Positions 1 through 6,495 of a stretch of 21,918 bases of DNA are shown piece after piece. Every line of letters starts with the position of its first letter. Position 1 is the first letter of the stretch. A model generated the notes under the pieces. That model was given only the letters and a program-made list of their open reading frames with translations. It was not told where the DNA came from and made no database searches. The position numbers and the translations under genes were made by a program. This DNA is from JBOGFC01 sp050742155 (GTDB taxonomy: Bacteria > Actinomycetota > Acidimicrobiia > Spongiisociales > JALYHC01): positions 1 to 21,918 of the forward strand of contig JBOGFC010000046.1 in NCBI GenBank assembly GCA_050742155.1, given 5' to 3'.

Positions 1-81
1 GTCGAGCTCCTCGCCGAGCGCGGCTTCACGCTCGACCGCAACATCCACTATGAGGAGTACTGGAAGCAGCAGACGGACTAG
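1..81 (+). CDS. C-terminal end of an unidentified protein (partial)
   Basis: The window opens inside a reading frame that gives 26 residues and ends at TAG (79-81). The tail is rich in charged and aromatic residues (…RNIHYEEYWKQQTD). I do not recognise the family, and 26 residues cannot support a function. The frame has no internal stop and uses GC-rich third positions, so it is probably the end of a real gene that starts upstream of the window. It is convergent with the lipoprotein gene, whose stop lies 28 bp away, and no clear terminator hairpin is visible in that gap. Confidence 0.6.
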   Translation, partial: VELLAERGFTLDRNIHYEEYWKQQTD

Positions 82-108
82 CACTAGCGGCTTGCCGGCC
101 GGCGACCC

Positions 109-1350
109 CTACGCCGCGGGCAGCTCCACCAGGGTGGGGGAGGGGGCCCGCACCGAGTTGAAGACGAAGCGGATGAGGGGCTCCAGCTCCTCGATGCGCC
201 CAACCGGCCCGAAGAGCGTGAGGCCCAGCACCAGCCGGTCCTCGTGGAGGTAGATCAGCTTACGAGTCCACACCCCGGGGTCCGACCGTGAAAGCGTGAG
301 CTCCTCGACGGCCAGGCCGTCCATGGTGCTGGCCTGCTCACGTTCCTCCAGGACGAATCCTCGCTCGGGGCTGGTGATGATCCCCACCTCGGAGTCGACG
401 TAGCGAGCCAGTGTGGTCGTCTCCAGGCCCAGCTCCCGGGCGTCCGTCTCGGCGATGAGCAGGACCATCTCTTCGTCGGCGAAGCCGGCGGTCACGCCGA
501 GCTCCTCCAGCTGGGAGGGGCTGAGAGGGCTCCAGCCGGAGGGGATCTGGAAACCCCACGGGAAGCCGGCGCTCCGGTACAGGGCGGTAGGCACCTGGGG
601 CGGGGGCTCCACCGTCACCGGTTCCCCGAAGCGGCTGTAGCGGACCTCGAGGCTCCTGATGAGATCGGGGGACTCGGCCGGGACCAGGCCCGGGAACTGG
701 GAGGCCGGGACTCGCCCCTCCGCCTCCAGCCGCCGGAGTAGGAAGTCGTCGGCCGCGGCCCACACCACCACCCGCTCGGTACCCGCCTGGTCGGGAAAGC
801 TCCCGGCCAACCGGTAGACCTGCTCCCCGGCCAGGATGTCCCGCTCGGCGTCCATCCCCTCCAAGGCGAGCCGTCCGGTGTCGGCCGCGTAGCTGAGGTT
901 GTCGGTGGTGTGGACCGTCTCGTGGTGGTCCTCGTCGATGGACCACCGGCCGCTGCGCGGATCCTGCTCGTAGGCGACCCGTCCCACCTCCCGGGTCTCG
1001 GAGGTGATGGTGCTCGGGAATGCCTCGGTGGGGCTGGTCCACTGCCAGCTCCACCAGGCCCCATCGGGCTGGCCCATGGCCACGAAGCTGGAGGAGAAGA
1101 CCGGATCATCGCCGGGGTCCAGCCTCACCTCGCTGATCCCCTCCAGGGCGAAGCTCCCGGTGTCCGACATGGCGCCGTTGATCCGCTCCAGGATCAGCTG
1201 CGGGTCGTCGACGGCGGGGGCGGTGCTGCTCCCGGCCAGGTCGGGTGGAAGCGATAGGTCGATCCCCTCGCCACGCGATCTGCAGGCGGTGGCCACCATG
1301 GCACAGACGATCGTCGCCACCAGGAGCCGGCGGGCCGGCCGGGCAATCAC
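109..1350 (-). CDS. secreted lipoprotein, two-domain, PsbP/LpqN-like C-terminus
   Basis: A 413-residue protein. The N-terminus is a lipoprotein signal: Arg-rich start, hydrophobic stretch (LLVATIVCAMVA), then a lipobox VATAC with the lipidated cysteine at about residue 23. Residues ~45-250 form a beta-rich domain resembling the LppX/LprG lipid-carrier type, which binds lipids or glycolipids outside the membrane. From about residue 262 (GFPWGFQIPSGW) to the end is a second module like PsbP/LpqN/DUF1795 proteins. The start is GTG at 1350-1348; there is no Shine-Dalgarno, but a TAGGCT box lies 6 nt upstream, so the mRNA may be leaderless. The family call rests on overall pattern only, and the ligand is unknown. 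Confidence 0.75.
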   Translation of the reverse strand: MIARPARRLLVATIVCAMVATACRSRGEGIDLSLPPDLAGSSTAPAVDDPQLILERINGAMSDTGSFALEGISEVRLDPGDDPVFSSSFVAMGQPDGAWWSWQWTSPTEAFPSTITSETREVGRVAYEQDPRSGRWSIDEDHHETVHTTDNLSYAADTGRLALEGMDAERDILAGEQVYRLAGSFPDQAGTERVVVWAAADDFLLRRLEAEGRVPASQFPGLVPAESPDLIRSLEVRYSRFGEPVTVEPPPQVPTALYRSAGFPWGFQIPSGWSPLSPSQLEELGVTAGFADEEMVLLIAETDARELGLETTTLARYVDSEVGIITSPERGFVLEEREQASTMDGLAVEELTLSRSDPGVWTRKLIYLHEDRLVLGLTLFGPVGRIEELEPLIRFVFNSVRAPSPTLVELPAA

Positions 1351-1356
1351 GCTTGG

Positions 1357-1362
1357 AGCCTA
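1357..1362 (-). promoter_or_regulatory. probable -10 box of a leaderless lipoprotein mRNA
   Basis: On the minus strand TAGGCT is followed by exactly 6 nt and then the GTG start. This places a transcription start at or next to the start codon, as in actinobacterial leaderless genes. No Shine-Dalgarno sequence is present. Confidence 0.4.
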
Positions 1363-1429
1363 CCGAGGCGCTGAGGAATGACCGTGCAGTGGGAGTAATC
1401 GGGTGATGGGGCTTCGCTTCCGGCCCGCT

Positions 1430-2386
1430 TCAGCCAAACTTGGGCACGATCTTCTGTTCGAAGAAGCCAAAGAAGCCCTCCTGGTCGGGCCCCACCTGGT
1501 GGAGGTAGACGCGGTCGTACCCGGCCTTCTCGAACTTCTCGATCGCCGCGAGGTGGGCGTCCGGATCGGGCCCACAGACGATCTCCTCGGCGACCTCCTC
1601 TTCGGTGACCATGGCGGCCACCTGCTCGAAGTGCGAGGGTAGGGGAAGCTCCACGTTCAGCGGCCCCTTGAAGGCGGCGGTGGGCCACCACTCGGCGGCG
1701 GTGGCCCGAGCCTCCTCCTCGCTCTCCGCCCAGCACACGGTGAGTTGGCCGTAGCGGGGCTTATCGGCCCCGCCCGCCGAGGCGAAGGCCTCGACCAGAC
1801 GGCCCTCTGGGCTGGTACCGATCAGGCCGTCGGCGATTCGTCCGGCCAGCCGGCCTGCTTGCCGGCCGGAGGCGGCCATCATGATGGGGGGCGGCTCCTC
1901 CGGAAGCGTGTAGAGGCGGGCCTCCTCCACGGTGTAGAAGCGGCCGTGGTGGGTGGCCAGCTTGCCCTCCCAGAGCAGCCTGATCACCTCCAGCGCCTCC
2001 TCCAGCATGTCGAGGCGCGTGTCGGCCGGCGGCCAGCGGTCGCCGTGCACGTGCTCGTTGAGGTTCTCGCCGGTGCCCACCCCCAGGAAGAACCGGCCGG
2101 GCATCATCGCCGCCGTGGTGGCCGCCGCCTGGGCGATGATGGCCGGATGAATGCGAATGGTCGGGCAGGTGACGCCGGTTCCGACCACCAGGCGGTCGGT
2201 GGCCTGGGCGATCCCGCCCAGCACGCTCCACACGAAGGGACTGTGGCCCTGGCGGTCGATCCATGGGTGGAAGTGATCCGAGATGAGGGCGAAGCTGAAG
2301 CCGGCCTGCTCGGCCCGGCCGGCCAGCTCGACCAGGCGCCGAGGGTCGTGTTCCTCACTGGAGAGGGAATACCCAAGCTCGGTCAT
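1430..2386 (-). CDS. F420-dependent LLM-class oxidoreductase, G6PDH-like family
   Basis: A 318-residue luciferase-like TIM-barrel protein. MTELGYSLSSEEH at the start, ALISDHFHPW (~residues 33-42), WSVLGGIAQAT, GTGVTCPTIRIHPA and GRFFLGVGTGENLNEHV match the subfamily around F420-dependent glucose-6-phosphate dehydrogenase (the TIGR03557 type). Such enzymes pass hydride between a substrate and cofactor F420 in the cytoplasm. The substrate cannot be told from sequence, and many members are not sugar dehydrogenases. I chose ATG at 2386 because homologues begin this way. An in-frame TTG at 2395 overlaps the stop of the upstream small ORF (TTGA), and AAAGGAG lies 3 nt before that TTG or 12 nt before the ATG. 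It is the last gene of a short minus-strand operon with the SRPBCC gene. Confidence 0.88.
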   Translation of the reverse strand: MTELGYSLSSEEHDPRRLVELAGRAEQAGFSFALISDHFHPWIDRQGHSPFVWSVLGGIAQATDRLVVGTGVTCPTIRIHPAIIAQAAATTAAMMPGRFFLGVGTGENLNEHVHGDRWPPADTRLDMLEEALEVIRLLWEGKLATHHGRFYTVEEARLYTLPEEPPPIMMAASGRQAGRLAGRIADGLIGTSPEGRLVEAFASAGGADKPRYGQLTVCWAESEEEARATAAEWWPTAAFKGPLNVELPLPSHFEQVAAMVTEEEVAEEIVCGPDPDAHLAAIEKFEKAGYDRVYLHQVGPDQEGFFGFFEQKIVPKFG

Positions 2387-2391
2387 GAGAA

Positions 2392-2568
2392 TCAACGGCT
2401 CCTTTCCCCGGTCCCCGACGTCGGAGGCCTCACGGCCAGCTCGATGGTGCGCTCCGGATAGAAGAGCCAGTCGGCCAGCCCGGGATCGGCCCGCAGCTCC
2501 GGGATCAAAGCCATGTCGAACTGCCGCCGGGCCATGAAGAGGTTGACCTCTCCCGCCTCCTCAGTCAT
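2392..2568 (-). CDS. small hypothetical protein, 58 aa
   Basis: An open frame from ATG (2568-2566) to TGA (2394-2392) fills the gap between the SRPBCC gene and the F420-type oxidoreductase gene. The product starts MTEEAGEVNLFMARRQF and contains ADWLFYPERTIEL. Nearly every third codon position is G or C, as in the surrounding genes, which supports coding. Its stop lies 5 nt before the ATG of the next gene, and its own start is 24 nt after the SRPBCC stop, as expected for an operon member. The ribosome site is weak (GGAAG about 7 nt before ATG). No known domain is recognised. Confidence 0.5.
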   Translation of the reverse strand: MTEEAGEVNLFMARRQFDMALIPELRADPGLADWLFYPERTIELAVRPPTSGTGERSR

Positions 2569-2592
2569 GGTTGGTCTTCCGCGGCGGTGGCT

Positions 2593-3039
2593 CTATACCC
2601 GTCCGCGCCAGGCCCCAGTCTCTTCGCCCCGAGCCTCGATGAACTCCTTGAACCGTTCCAGGTCGCCTTCCACCCGGCGCTGCACGATGCCGACGGCATC
2701 TCCGGCCCGCTCGGTAAAGGTCTCCGGCTCGAACTCCATCTGGAGCGCCACCCGGGTGCGCTGGTCGTCGAGGCGATGGAAGGTGACGACCCCGGCGTTG
2801 AAGATTCCCTCCCGGGAGGTCCAGGCGATGCGCTGATCCGGCTCCTGCTCGGTGATCTCCGCTTCCCACTCTTTGGTCTTCCCGGCGATCTCCACCACCC
2901 AACGCAGGTGGGTGTCGTCGCGTTGGGTGACCTTTTCGACCCCCTCCATGAACTCCGGGAACTCCTCGAACTGGGTCCATTGGTTGTAGACGGTGCTGAC
3001 CGGAAGGTCGACGTCGATGCTGGCGGTGACGCTGGACAT
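2593..3039 (-). CDS. SRPBCC (polyketide cyclase/START-like) family protein
   Basis: A 148-residue protein with the helix-grip fold pattern of the polyketide cyclase / SRPBCC superfamily: SVTASIDVDLPVSTVYNQW at the start, FPEFMEGVEKV, then RWVVEIAGKTKEWEAEI, RIAWTSREG and a long C-terminal helix (DLERFKEFIEARG). The family binds hydrophobic ligands in a deep cavity; this subgroup is often annotated as cyclase/dehydrase with unknown ligand. I chose ATG at 3039 because GGGAAAGGAG sits 4 nt upstream. A longer frame to 3120 exists but lacks a ribosome site. It is the first gene of the minus-strand operon that continues with the 58-aa ORF and the F420-type oxidoreductase. Confidence 0.85.
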   Translation of the reverse strand: MSSVTASIDVDLPVSTVYNQWTQFEEFPEFMEGVEKVTQRDDTHLRWVVEIAGKTKEWEAEITEQEPDQRIAWTSREGIFNAGVVTFHRLDDQRTRVALQMEFEPETFTERAGDAVGIVQRRVEGDLERFKEFIEARGEETGAWRGRV

Positions 3040-3191
3040 GGGACTCCTTTCCCTTTTTCCTTGCCTTGCGAGGCTTTCTTCCCAGGCCGGAGCAGGGACA
3101 AACCCGACGCTAGAAGCCACACAGCCGGTTCAGTGGGCGCTCGGCAGCCGCGACCGGGCGAGCAGATCGGGCCCCGTCCCGCACCACGTTC

Positions 3192-3233
3192 TGGCGCGCG
3201 AATATCGGGCCATAGCCCGAAGATTGCGCGCCA
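3192..3233 (-). terminator. imperfect 19-nt-arm hairpin after the LigD-like gene
   Basis: The arms TGGCGCGC and GCGCGCCA, and inside them TCGGGC and GCCCGA around a CATA loop, form a 42-nt imperfect hairpin with an internal mismatch zone. It begins 6 nt after the stop of the phosphoesterase-ligase gene. No U-tract follows, so it may be an actinobacterial hairpin-only terminator or a regulatory element upstream of the SRPBCC operon. The rest of the ~200-bp gap (3040-3239) shows nothing clear. Confidence 0.4.
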
Positions 3234-3239
3234 AAACGC

Positions 3240-4337
3240 TTAGGTCGCTTCCACCTCGAGCCACCACTGGGATCGCTTTCCCGGCCGGTAGGGGGAGGAG
3301 CGACGCTTGGCCACGATCCCGGCGATTCCCTGGGCCCTCACCGCCTGGAGGAGAGCCCGGCCATCGCCGACGACCAACGGAGAGAGCTGCAAGAAGCTGG
3401 CCAGGACAACTGTCTCCTCGAGCAGCTCCCGTCTCTGGTGAAACGGCACTGGGGTGAGGTCCCGGCCGTCCAGATAGAGGAGATCGAAAGCGATATAGCT
3501 CACCGGCATCTGGTCCGCCAGGCGTTCGATCTGCTTGGGGTCCTCCGCCTCGGCACGGGATCGGAGCCGCTCGGGGGAGGGGATCCCCTCATCCATGGAG
3601 ATGATCTCCCCATCGAGCATGGCATCGAGAGCAACCACCTGTTGGTGGAGGCGGTGGAGCTCGGGGTAAGCAGCGGTCACGTCCCCGCCGTCGGTCGATA
3701 TCAAGGCGGTGTCCTCTTCGCACACCGCGATCGCCCGCAGACCGTCCCACCTCGGCTCGAAGGCCCACTCCTGGTCGTCGAAGGCCTTCTCAGCCGGCGA
3801 GGCCAGCATTGGTTCGGGTGACGGCGGATCGTCATGCTCGGGTCTCTCGTCCTCCTTCAAGAGGACGAGCCACTGCTCCTTGCCGTCCTTTGCTCGGGTC
3901 TGGACGAGGTGGTAGACGCCCTTCACCCGGTTGCCCTCCAGCCGGATGGTCAGCTTGCCTTGCTCCTGCTCCAGCATCTGATAACGCCCCGAATCGAAGA
4001 TCCGGACCTCTCCCGCCCCGTAGTTGCCTTCGGGAATGGACCCAGAGAAGCCGGCGTACTCGATCGGATGATCCTCCACGTGAATGGCCAGGTATCTCTC
4101 TCCCCTCCTCCGTGGGAGCCCCTTGGGCACGGCCCATGAGACGAGCACCGGGGTTCGTCCTCTGAGCATCTCCAAACGGAGGTCCCAGTGCAGCCGGGTG
4201 GCGTGGTGCTGGTGGATGACGAAGCTCTCGCCCGGCCGGGCGGTAGCGGGATCGACGTCGTCGGTCGCCCGTCCCGCAGGCTCGGGTGTCTCCTCGAAGC
4301 GGCGCTTCTGCTGGTAGGCGGATCTCCTAGTCGCCAT
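3240..4337 (-). CDS. LigD-type 3'-phosphoesterase fused to a catalytically degenerate ATP-dependent DNA ligase domain
   Basis: A 365-residue protein. Residues ~35-165 are the LigD 3'-phosphoesterase domain, which trims 3'-phosphates and ribonucleotides from DNA ends in bacterial end joining. The expected metal and phosphate residues are all present: His44, His50, Asp52, Arg54 (QHHATRLHWDLRLEM) and His86 (AIHVEDHP). Residues ~175-365 resemble the LigD adenylation domain (DGEI at ~242, YIAFDLLYLDG at ~281, GIVAKRRSSPYRPGKRS at ~340). However, motif I reads EPRWDG, so the AMP-accepting lysine is Arg196. Motif IV has Ala339 where Glu is usual, and motif V ends WLEVE instead of WLKVK. The phosphoesterase is probably active and the ligase probably not. 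ATG at 4337 begins MATRRSAYQQKRRF; no strong ribosome site is seen. Confidence 0.85.
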   Translation of the reverse strand: MATRRSAYQQKRRFEETPEPAGRATDDVDPATARPGESFVIHQHHATRLHWDLRLEMLRGRTPVLVSWAVPKGLPRRRGERYLAIHVEDHPIEYAGFSGSIPEGNYGAGEVRIFDSGRYQMLEQEQGKLTIRLEGNRVKGVYHLVQTRAKDGKEQWLVLLKEDERPEHDDPPSPEPMLASPAEKAFDDQEWAFEPRWDGLRAIAVCEEDTALISTDGGDVTAAYPELHRLHQQVVALDAMLDGEIISMDEGIPSPERLRSRAEAEDPKQIERLADQMPVSYIAFDLLYLDGRDLTPVPFHQRRELLEETVVLASFLQLSPLVVGDGRALLQAVRAQGIAGIVAKRRSSPYRPGKRSQWWLEVEAT

Positions 4338-4483
4338 CGACCCGGCCGTTCTGCACGCCCCAGACGATACGCACCGGTCGAGTGCTGCGCCTGATCCCGA
4401 AACGTCCCCACACGTTTGGAGCCCGGCCCAGGCGGGCAAACAGACTCGGGCAGGAGACTGGAAGCGAAAGAAAGGATTAGCGA

Positions 4484-4719
4484 ATGCCGGACAAACGAGC
4501 CAGCGTCAAGAACAGGATCAGTACGAGGCCCTGAAGGACAAGGGCATGTCCAAGGAGCGGGCGGCCAAGATCGCCAACACCCCCGGTGCCTCGCGGCGGG
4601 GTGGCAAGAAGTCGGGCTCCGGCGCGAAGAGGAACACGTCCAAGCAGGGTGGCACCACCGCCCAGAAGAAGGCGGCCGGCCGCAAGGGAGGAAGGGCGAC
4701 GGCCCGCAAGAAGTCCTAG
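4484..4719 (+). pseudogene. small Lys/Gly/Arg-rich stress-type protein (DUF7218-like), frameshifted
   Basis: An ATG at 4484 has a good ribosome site (AAAGGA, 7 nt spacing) and starts MPDKRASVKN. That frame stops after about 16 codons. One base away another frame runs without interruption from about 4510 to TAG at 4717-4719, with QYEALKDKGMSKERAAKIAN and then TPGASRRGGKKSGSG and a basic tail ending TARKKS. Together they make a protein of ~78 residues typical of small basic proteins of unknown function in Actinobacteria (I recall the label DUF7218, without certainty). The frame break lies at about 4505-4515 and is repaired by adding one base. It is either a sequencing indel or a real lesion. 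An internal in-frame ATG exists at 4546. It is transcribed divergently from the LigD-like gene. Confidence 0.6.
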
Positions 4720-4756
4720 CTCCTAGGCCTGGGGAGGTGGCTCCCGGGCAGGATGC

Positions 4757-5328
4757 ATGCAGAACGAGCAGCTCAACCGAGCTTTGTATCAGGCGCTCGA
4801 GACGGAGATCGGAGGGGTCTCCCTCTAATCGAACGGCCCTGCGATGCGCCACTCACGCCGAGCTGAAGAAGGAGTGGCAGAAGTACCTGGAAGAGACCGA
4901 GCGTCATGAGGAGATCATGAGGGATGTCTTTTCCGATCTGGACCTCGATCCTGCCATCGAGACACTCGGCCGAGCGGTGGTCCGGGCCAAGGGCGAGGCT
5001 CTGGTGAAGGCTATGGAATCGGCTCTCCGGGAAGGCGATCCCTCCTTGGCTCAGATCGTGGCGGCCGGGTGCGTGGTGGAAGCCGAGACGAAGGATCACG
5101 CCAATTGGGAGTTGATCGGTCGGGTGGCCGAGAAGGCGCAGGGGAAGCGAGCCAAGGTCCTCACGAATGCCTACGAGCAGGTCGAGGAAGAGGAAGACCG
5201 CCACCTGTATCACACCATGGGCTGGGCTCGGGAGCTTTGGATCGAGTCACTCGGCTCCCCGCCGTCCTGCCCCCGCCGGAGGAGGAGAAGGACGTCACGA
5301 CGAAGCCAAAGGGCCCGAAGAGGTGGGT
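4757..5328 (+). pseudogene. ferritin-like four-helix protein, broken by two compensating indels
   Basis: The start MQNEQLNRALYQALETEIGG (ATG 4757) runs into TAA at 4826-4828. Removing one A there (CTCTAATCG to CTCTATCG) joins it to a long frame reading ALRCATHAELKKEWQKYLEE, ETERHEEIMRDVF, VVEAETKDHANWELIG and EEEEDRHLYHTMGWARELWI. A second shift at about 5254 (one base missing in CTCGGCTCC) returns to the first frame and gives LPAVLPPPEEEKDVTT, the usual end of this family. Repeated Glu and His residues in helices suggest a ferritin/rubrerythrin-like di-iron or stress protein of ~175 residues, probably cytoplasmic. After the repaired end the frame has no stop before the next gene, so the exact 3' end is unclear. 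It may be a sequencing artefact rather than a true pseudogene. Confidence 0.6.
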
Positions 5329-5532
5329 GTGGAAGAGCGCACGCCCGACTTCAGCCGCATCGAAGGCGCTCAGCTCCTGGCCGACCAGGCCCGGGAATCG
5401 CTCCGTCGGGAAGGCTTCACCGACGAGGAGATCCGCAAGTGGGCGGAGACCTTCGTAGCCGAGCGAGGGTCGGGGGATCTCGGTGACTTCCTCGACTGGT
5501 TTCGCGCTGAGACGGGGCTTCGCCACGTATAG
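5329..5532 (+). CDS. small acidic protein of unknown function, 67 aa
   Basis: This frame gives a well-formed small protein starting MEERTPDFSRIEGAQLL, with QARESLRREGFTDEEIRKWA and ending at TAG 5530-5532. The pattern (DFS…LA..A…L…GF.DEEI.KWA..FVAE.GSGD…F..W) is one I have seen in short actinobacterial proteins without assigned function. The start is GTG at 5329 with GAAGAGG 5 nt upstream; GTG at 5323 is an alternative. It follows the ferritin-like gene, and part of that gene's presumed 3' end overlaps it. A fused protein is possible if another indel is present. Confidence 0.6.
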   Translation: MEERTPDFSRIEGAQLLADQARESLRREGFTDEEIRKWAETFVAERGSGDLGDFLDWFRAETGLRHV

Positions 5533-5569
5533 GCTTGCCCGTTAGGAGCAGGCTGCGATCAGAGCCGGC

Positions 5570-5758
5570 TCAGGCTCCGACGCTGTCCAGCTCGAACCGC
5601 ACGTCGGCCGCCGTGTCGTACTCGCGGTCGGAGAGCTGCTCGAGCATCACGACTAGGTCCTCGCCCAACCCATGGCGCCCGGCTTCGTCGAGCAAGTCGC
5701 GCTTGTCGGCTGGGAAATCGATCTTCAAGAGAAAGTCCTGCAGAGTCTCGTGGGCCAT
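5570..5758 (-). CDS. DUF2795 family small protein
   Basis: A 62-residue protein. FPADKRDLLDEAGRHG, a middle VVMLEQL and the ending LSDREYDTAADVRFELD match the DUF2795 pattern (FPA.K..L…A…G….L..L..LPDREY….DV…). Function is unknown; members are small cytoplasmic proteins common in stress-related and CBS/SRPBCC neighbourhoods of Actinobacteria. The ATG at 5758 has an excellent ribosome site, AGAGGAGG with 5 nt spacing. It is divergent from the endonuclease V-like gene, with about 40 bp shared between the two starts. Confidence 0.8.
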   Translation of the reverse strand: MAHETLQDFLLKIDFPADKRDLLDEAGRHGLGEDLVVMLEQLSDREYDTAADVRFELDSVGA

Positions 5759-5799
5759 GGCTGCCTCCTCTCCACAGACATCTACCTTCCCTGTTGCAC

Positions 5800-6492
5800 G
5801 TGGGACAAAACAGCTGGCCGGCTTCTCAGGAAGCGCTCCGCGAGTCCCAACTCGAGCTGGCCGGTCTGGCGCCCGAGCCGTGGATGCCCGGCGAGGAACC
5901 CTGGGCGATAGGGGCCTGCTTCGTGTGCTTCGGCAGAGGAGGGACGGGACCGGGCTCGGCCGGGCAGCCGGGCTGGGCCGGGGCGGCCGTGCTTCGAGAA
6001 GGCCGGGTGGTCGATCAGGTGGCGGTGCGAGGCGAAGCCGGCGCTCCTTACCATCCGGGCCTGCTGGCCCTCCGCGACGGCCCGCTTCTCGAGAAGGCGG
6101 TGCGGTGCCTGGATGGTCCCCCCGACGTGCTCTTGGTCAACGCCACCGGCCGGGACCACCCCCGCCGAGCCGGCCTGGCCCTCCATCTGGGAGCAGTGCT
6201 CGATGTGCCCACCGTGGGGGTGACCCATCGCCCCCTGGTGGCGTCCGGAGAGTGGCCGCCGGAGCACCGGGGAGCTCAGGCACCGGTCTACGCAGGGGGA
6301 GAGGTGGTGGGCCGCTGGGTCCGTACCCGGGCTCGGGCCCGCCCGCTGGTGGCGCACGCCGCCTGGCGCACGGACGCCGAGGCGGCCGTCCGAGTGGTCC
6401 TGGCCGGAACCGCCCGGGCCAGGACCCCTGAAGCGCTTCGGACGGCCCGCCGCCTGGCCCGGGAGTCTCGCGCGGCCGGGACCACGGGGTAG
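5800..6492 (+). CDS. endonuclease V-like protein with altered catalytic ligands
   Basis: A 230-residue protein with the endonuclease V fold pattern: YHPGLLALRDGP, DVLLVNATGRDHPRRAG, LDVPTVGVTHRPLV and GRWVRTR. Endonuclease V cleaves DNA or RNA one base 3' to inosine using three carboxylates. All three positions differ here (numbering from TTG 5794): the first Asp (GVD in classical enzymes) aligns with Cys42 in IGACFVCF, the Glu of FREGP is Asp95 (LRDGP), and the Asp of FDGQG is Asn116 (VNATG). The usual Lys in GVAK is His145. The product may be inactive on inosine or may use different chemistry. The start is GTG 5800 or TTG 5794; no ribosome site is visible. It converges with the DedA gene with a 3-nt gap. 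Confidence 0.8.
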   Translation: MGQNSWPASQEALRESQLELAGLAPEPWMPGEEPWAIGACFVCFGRGGTGPGSAGQPGWAGAAVLREGRVVDQVAVRGEAGAPYHPGLLALRDGPLLEKAVRCLDGPPDVLLVNATGRDHPRRAGLALHLGAVLDVPTVGVTHRPLVASGEWPPEHRGAQAPVYAGGEVVGRWVRTRARARPLVAHAAWRTDAEAAVRVVLAGTARARTPEALRTARRLARESRAAGTTG

Positions 6493-6495
6493 AGC

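Noticed and set aside
4505..4530. Programmed -1 frameshift in the DUF7218-like gene
   Set aside because: The sequence around the break has no A/T-rich slippery heptamer; a missing base explains it better.
4416..5486. Single 356-codon plus-strand frame over the two stress-protein genes
   Set aside because: Only its middle part is the ferritin-like protein; both ends are out-of-frame readings. The frame is long because of indels and high GC.
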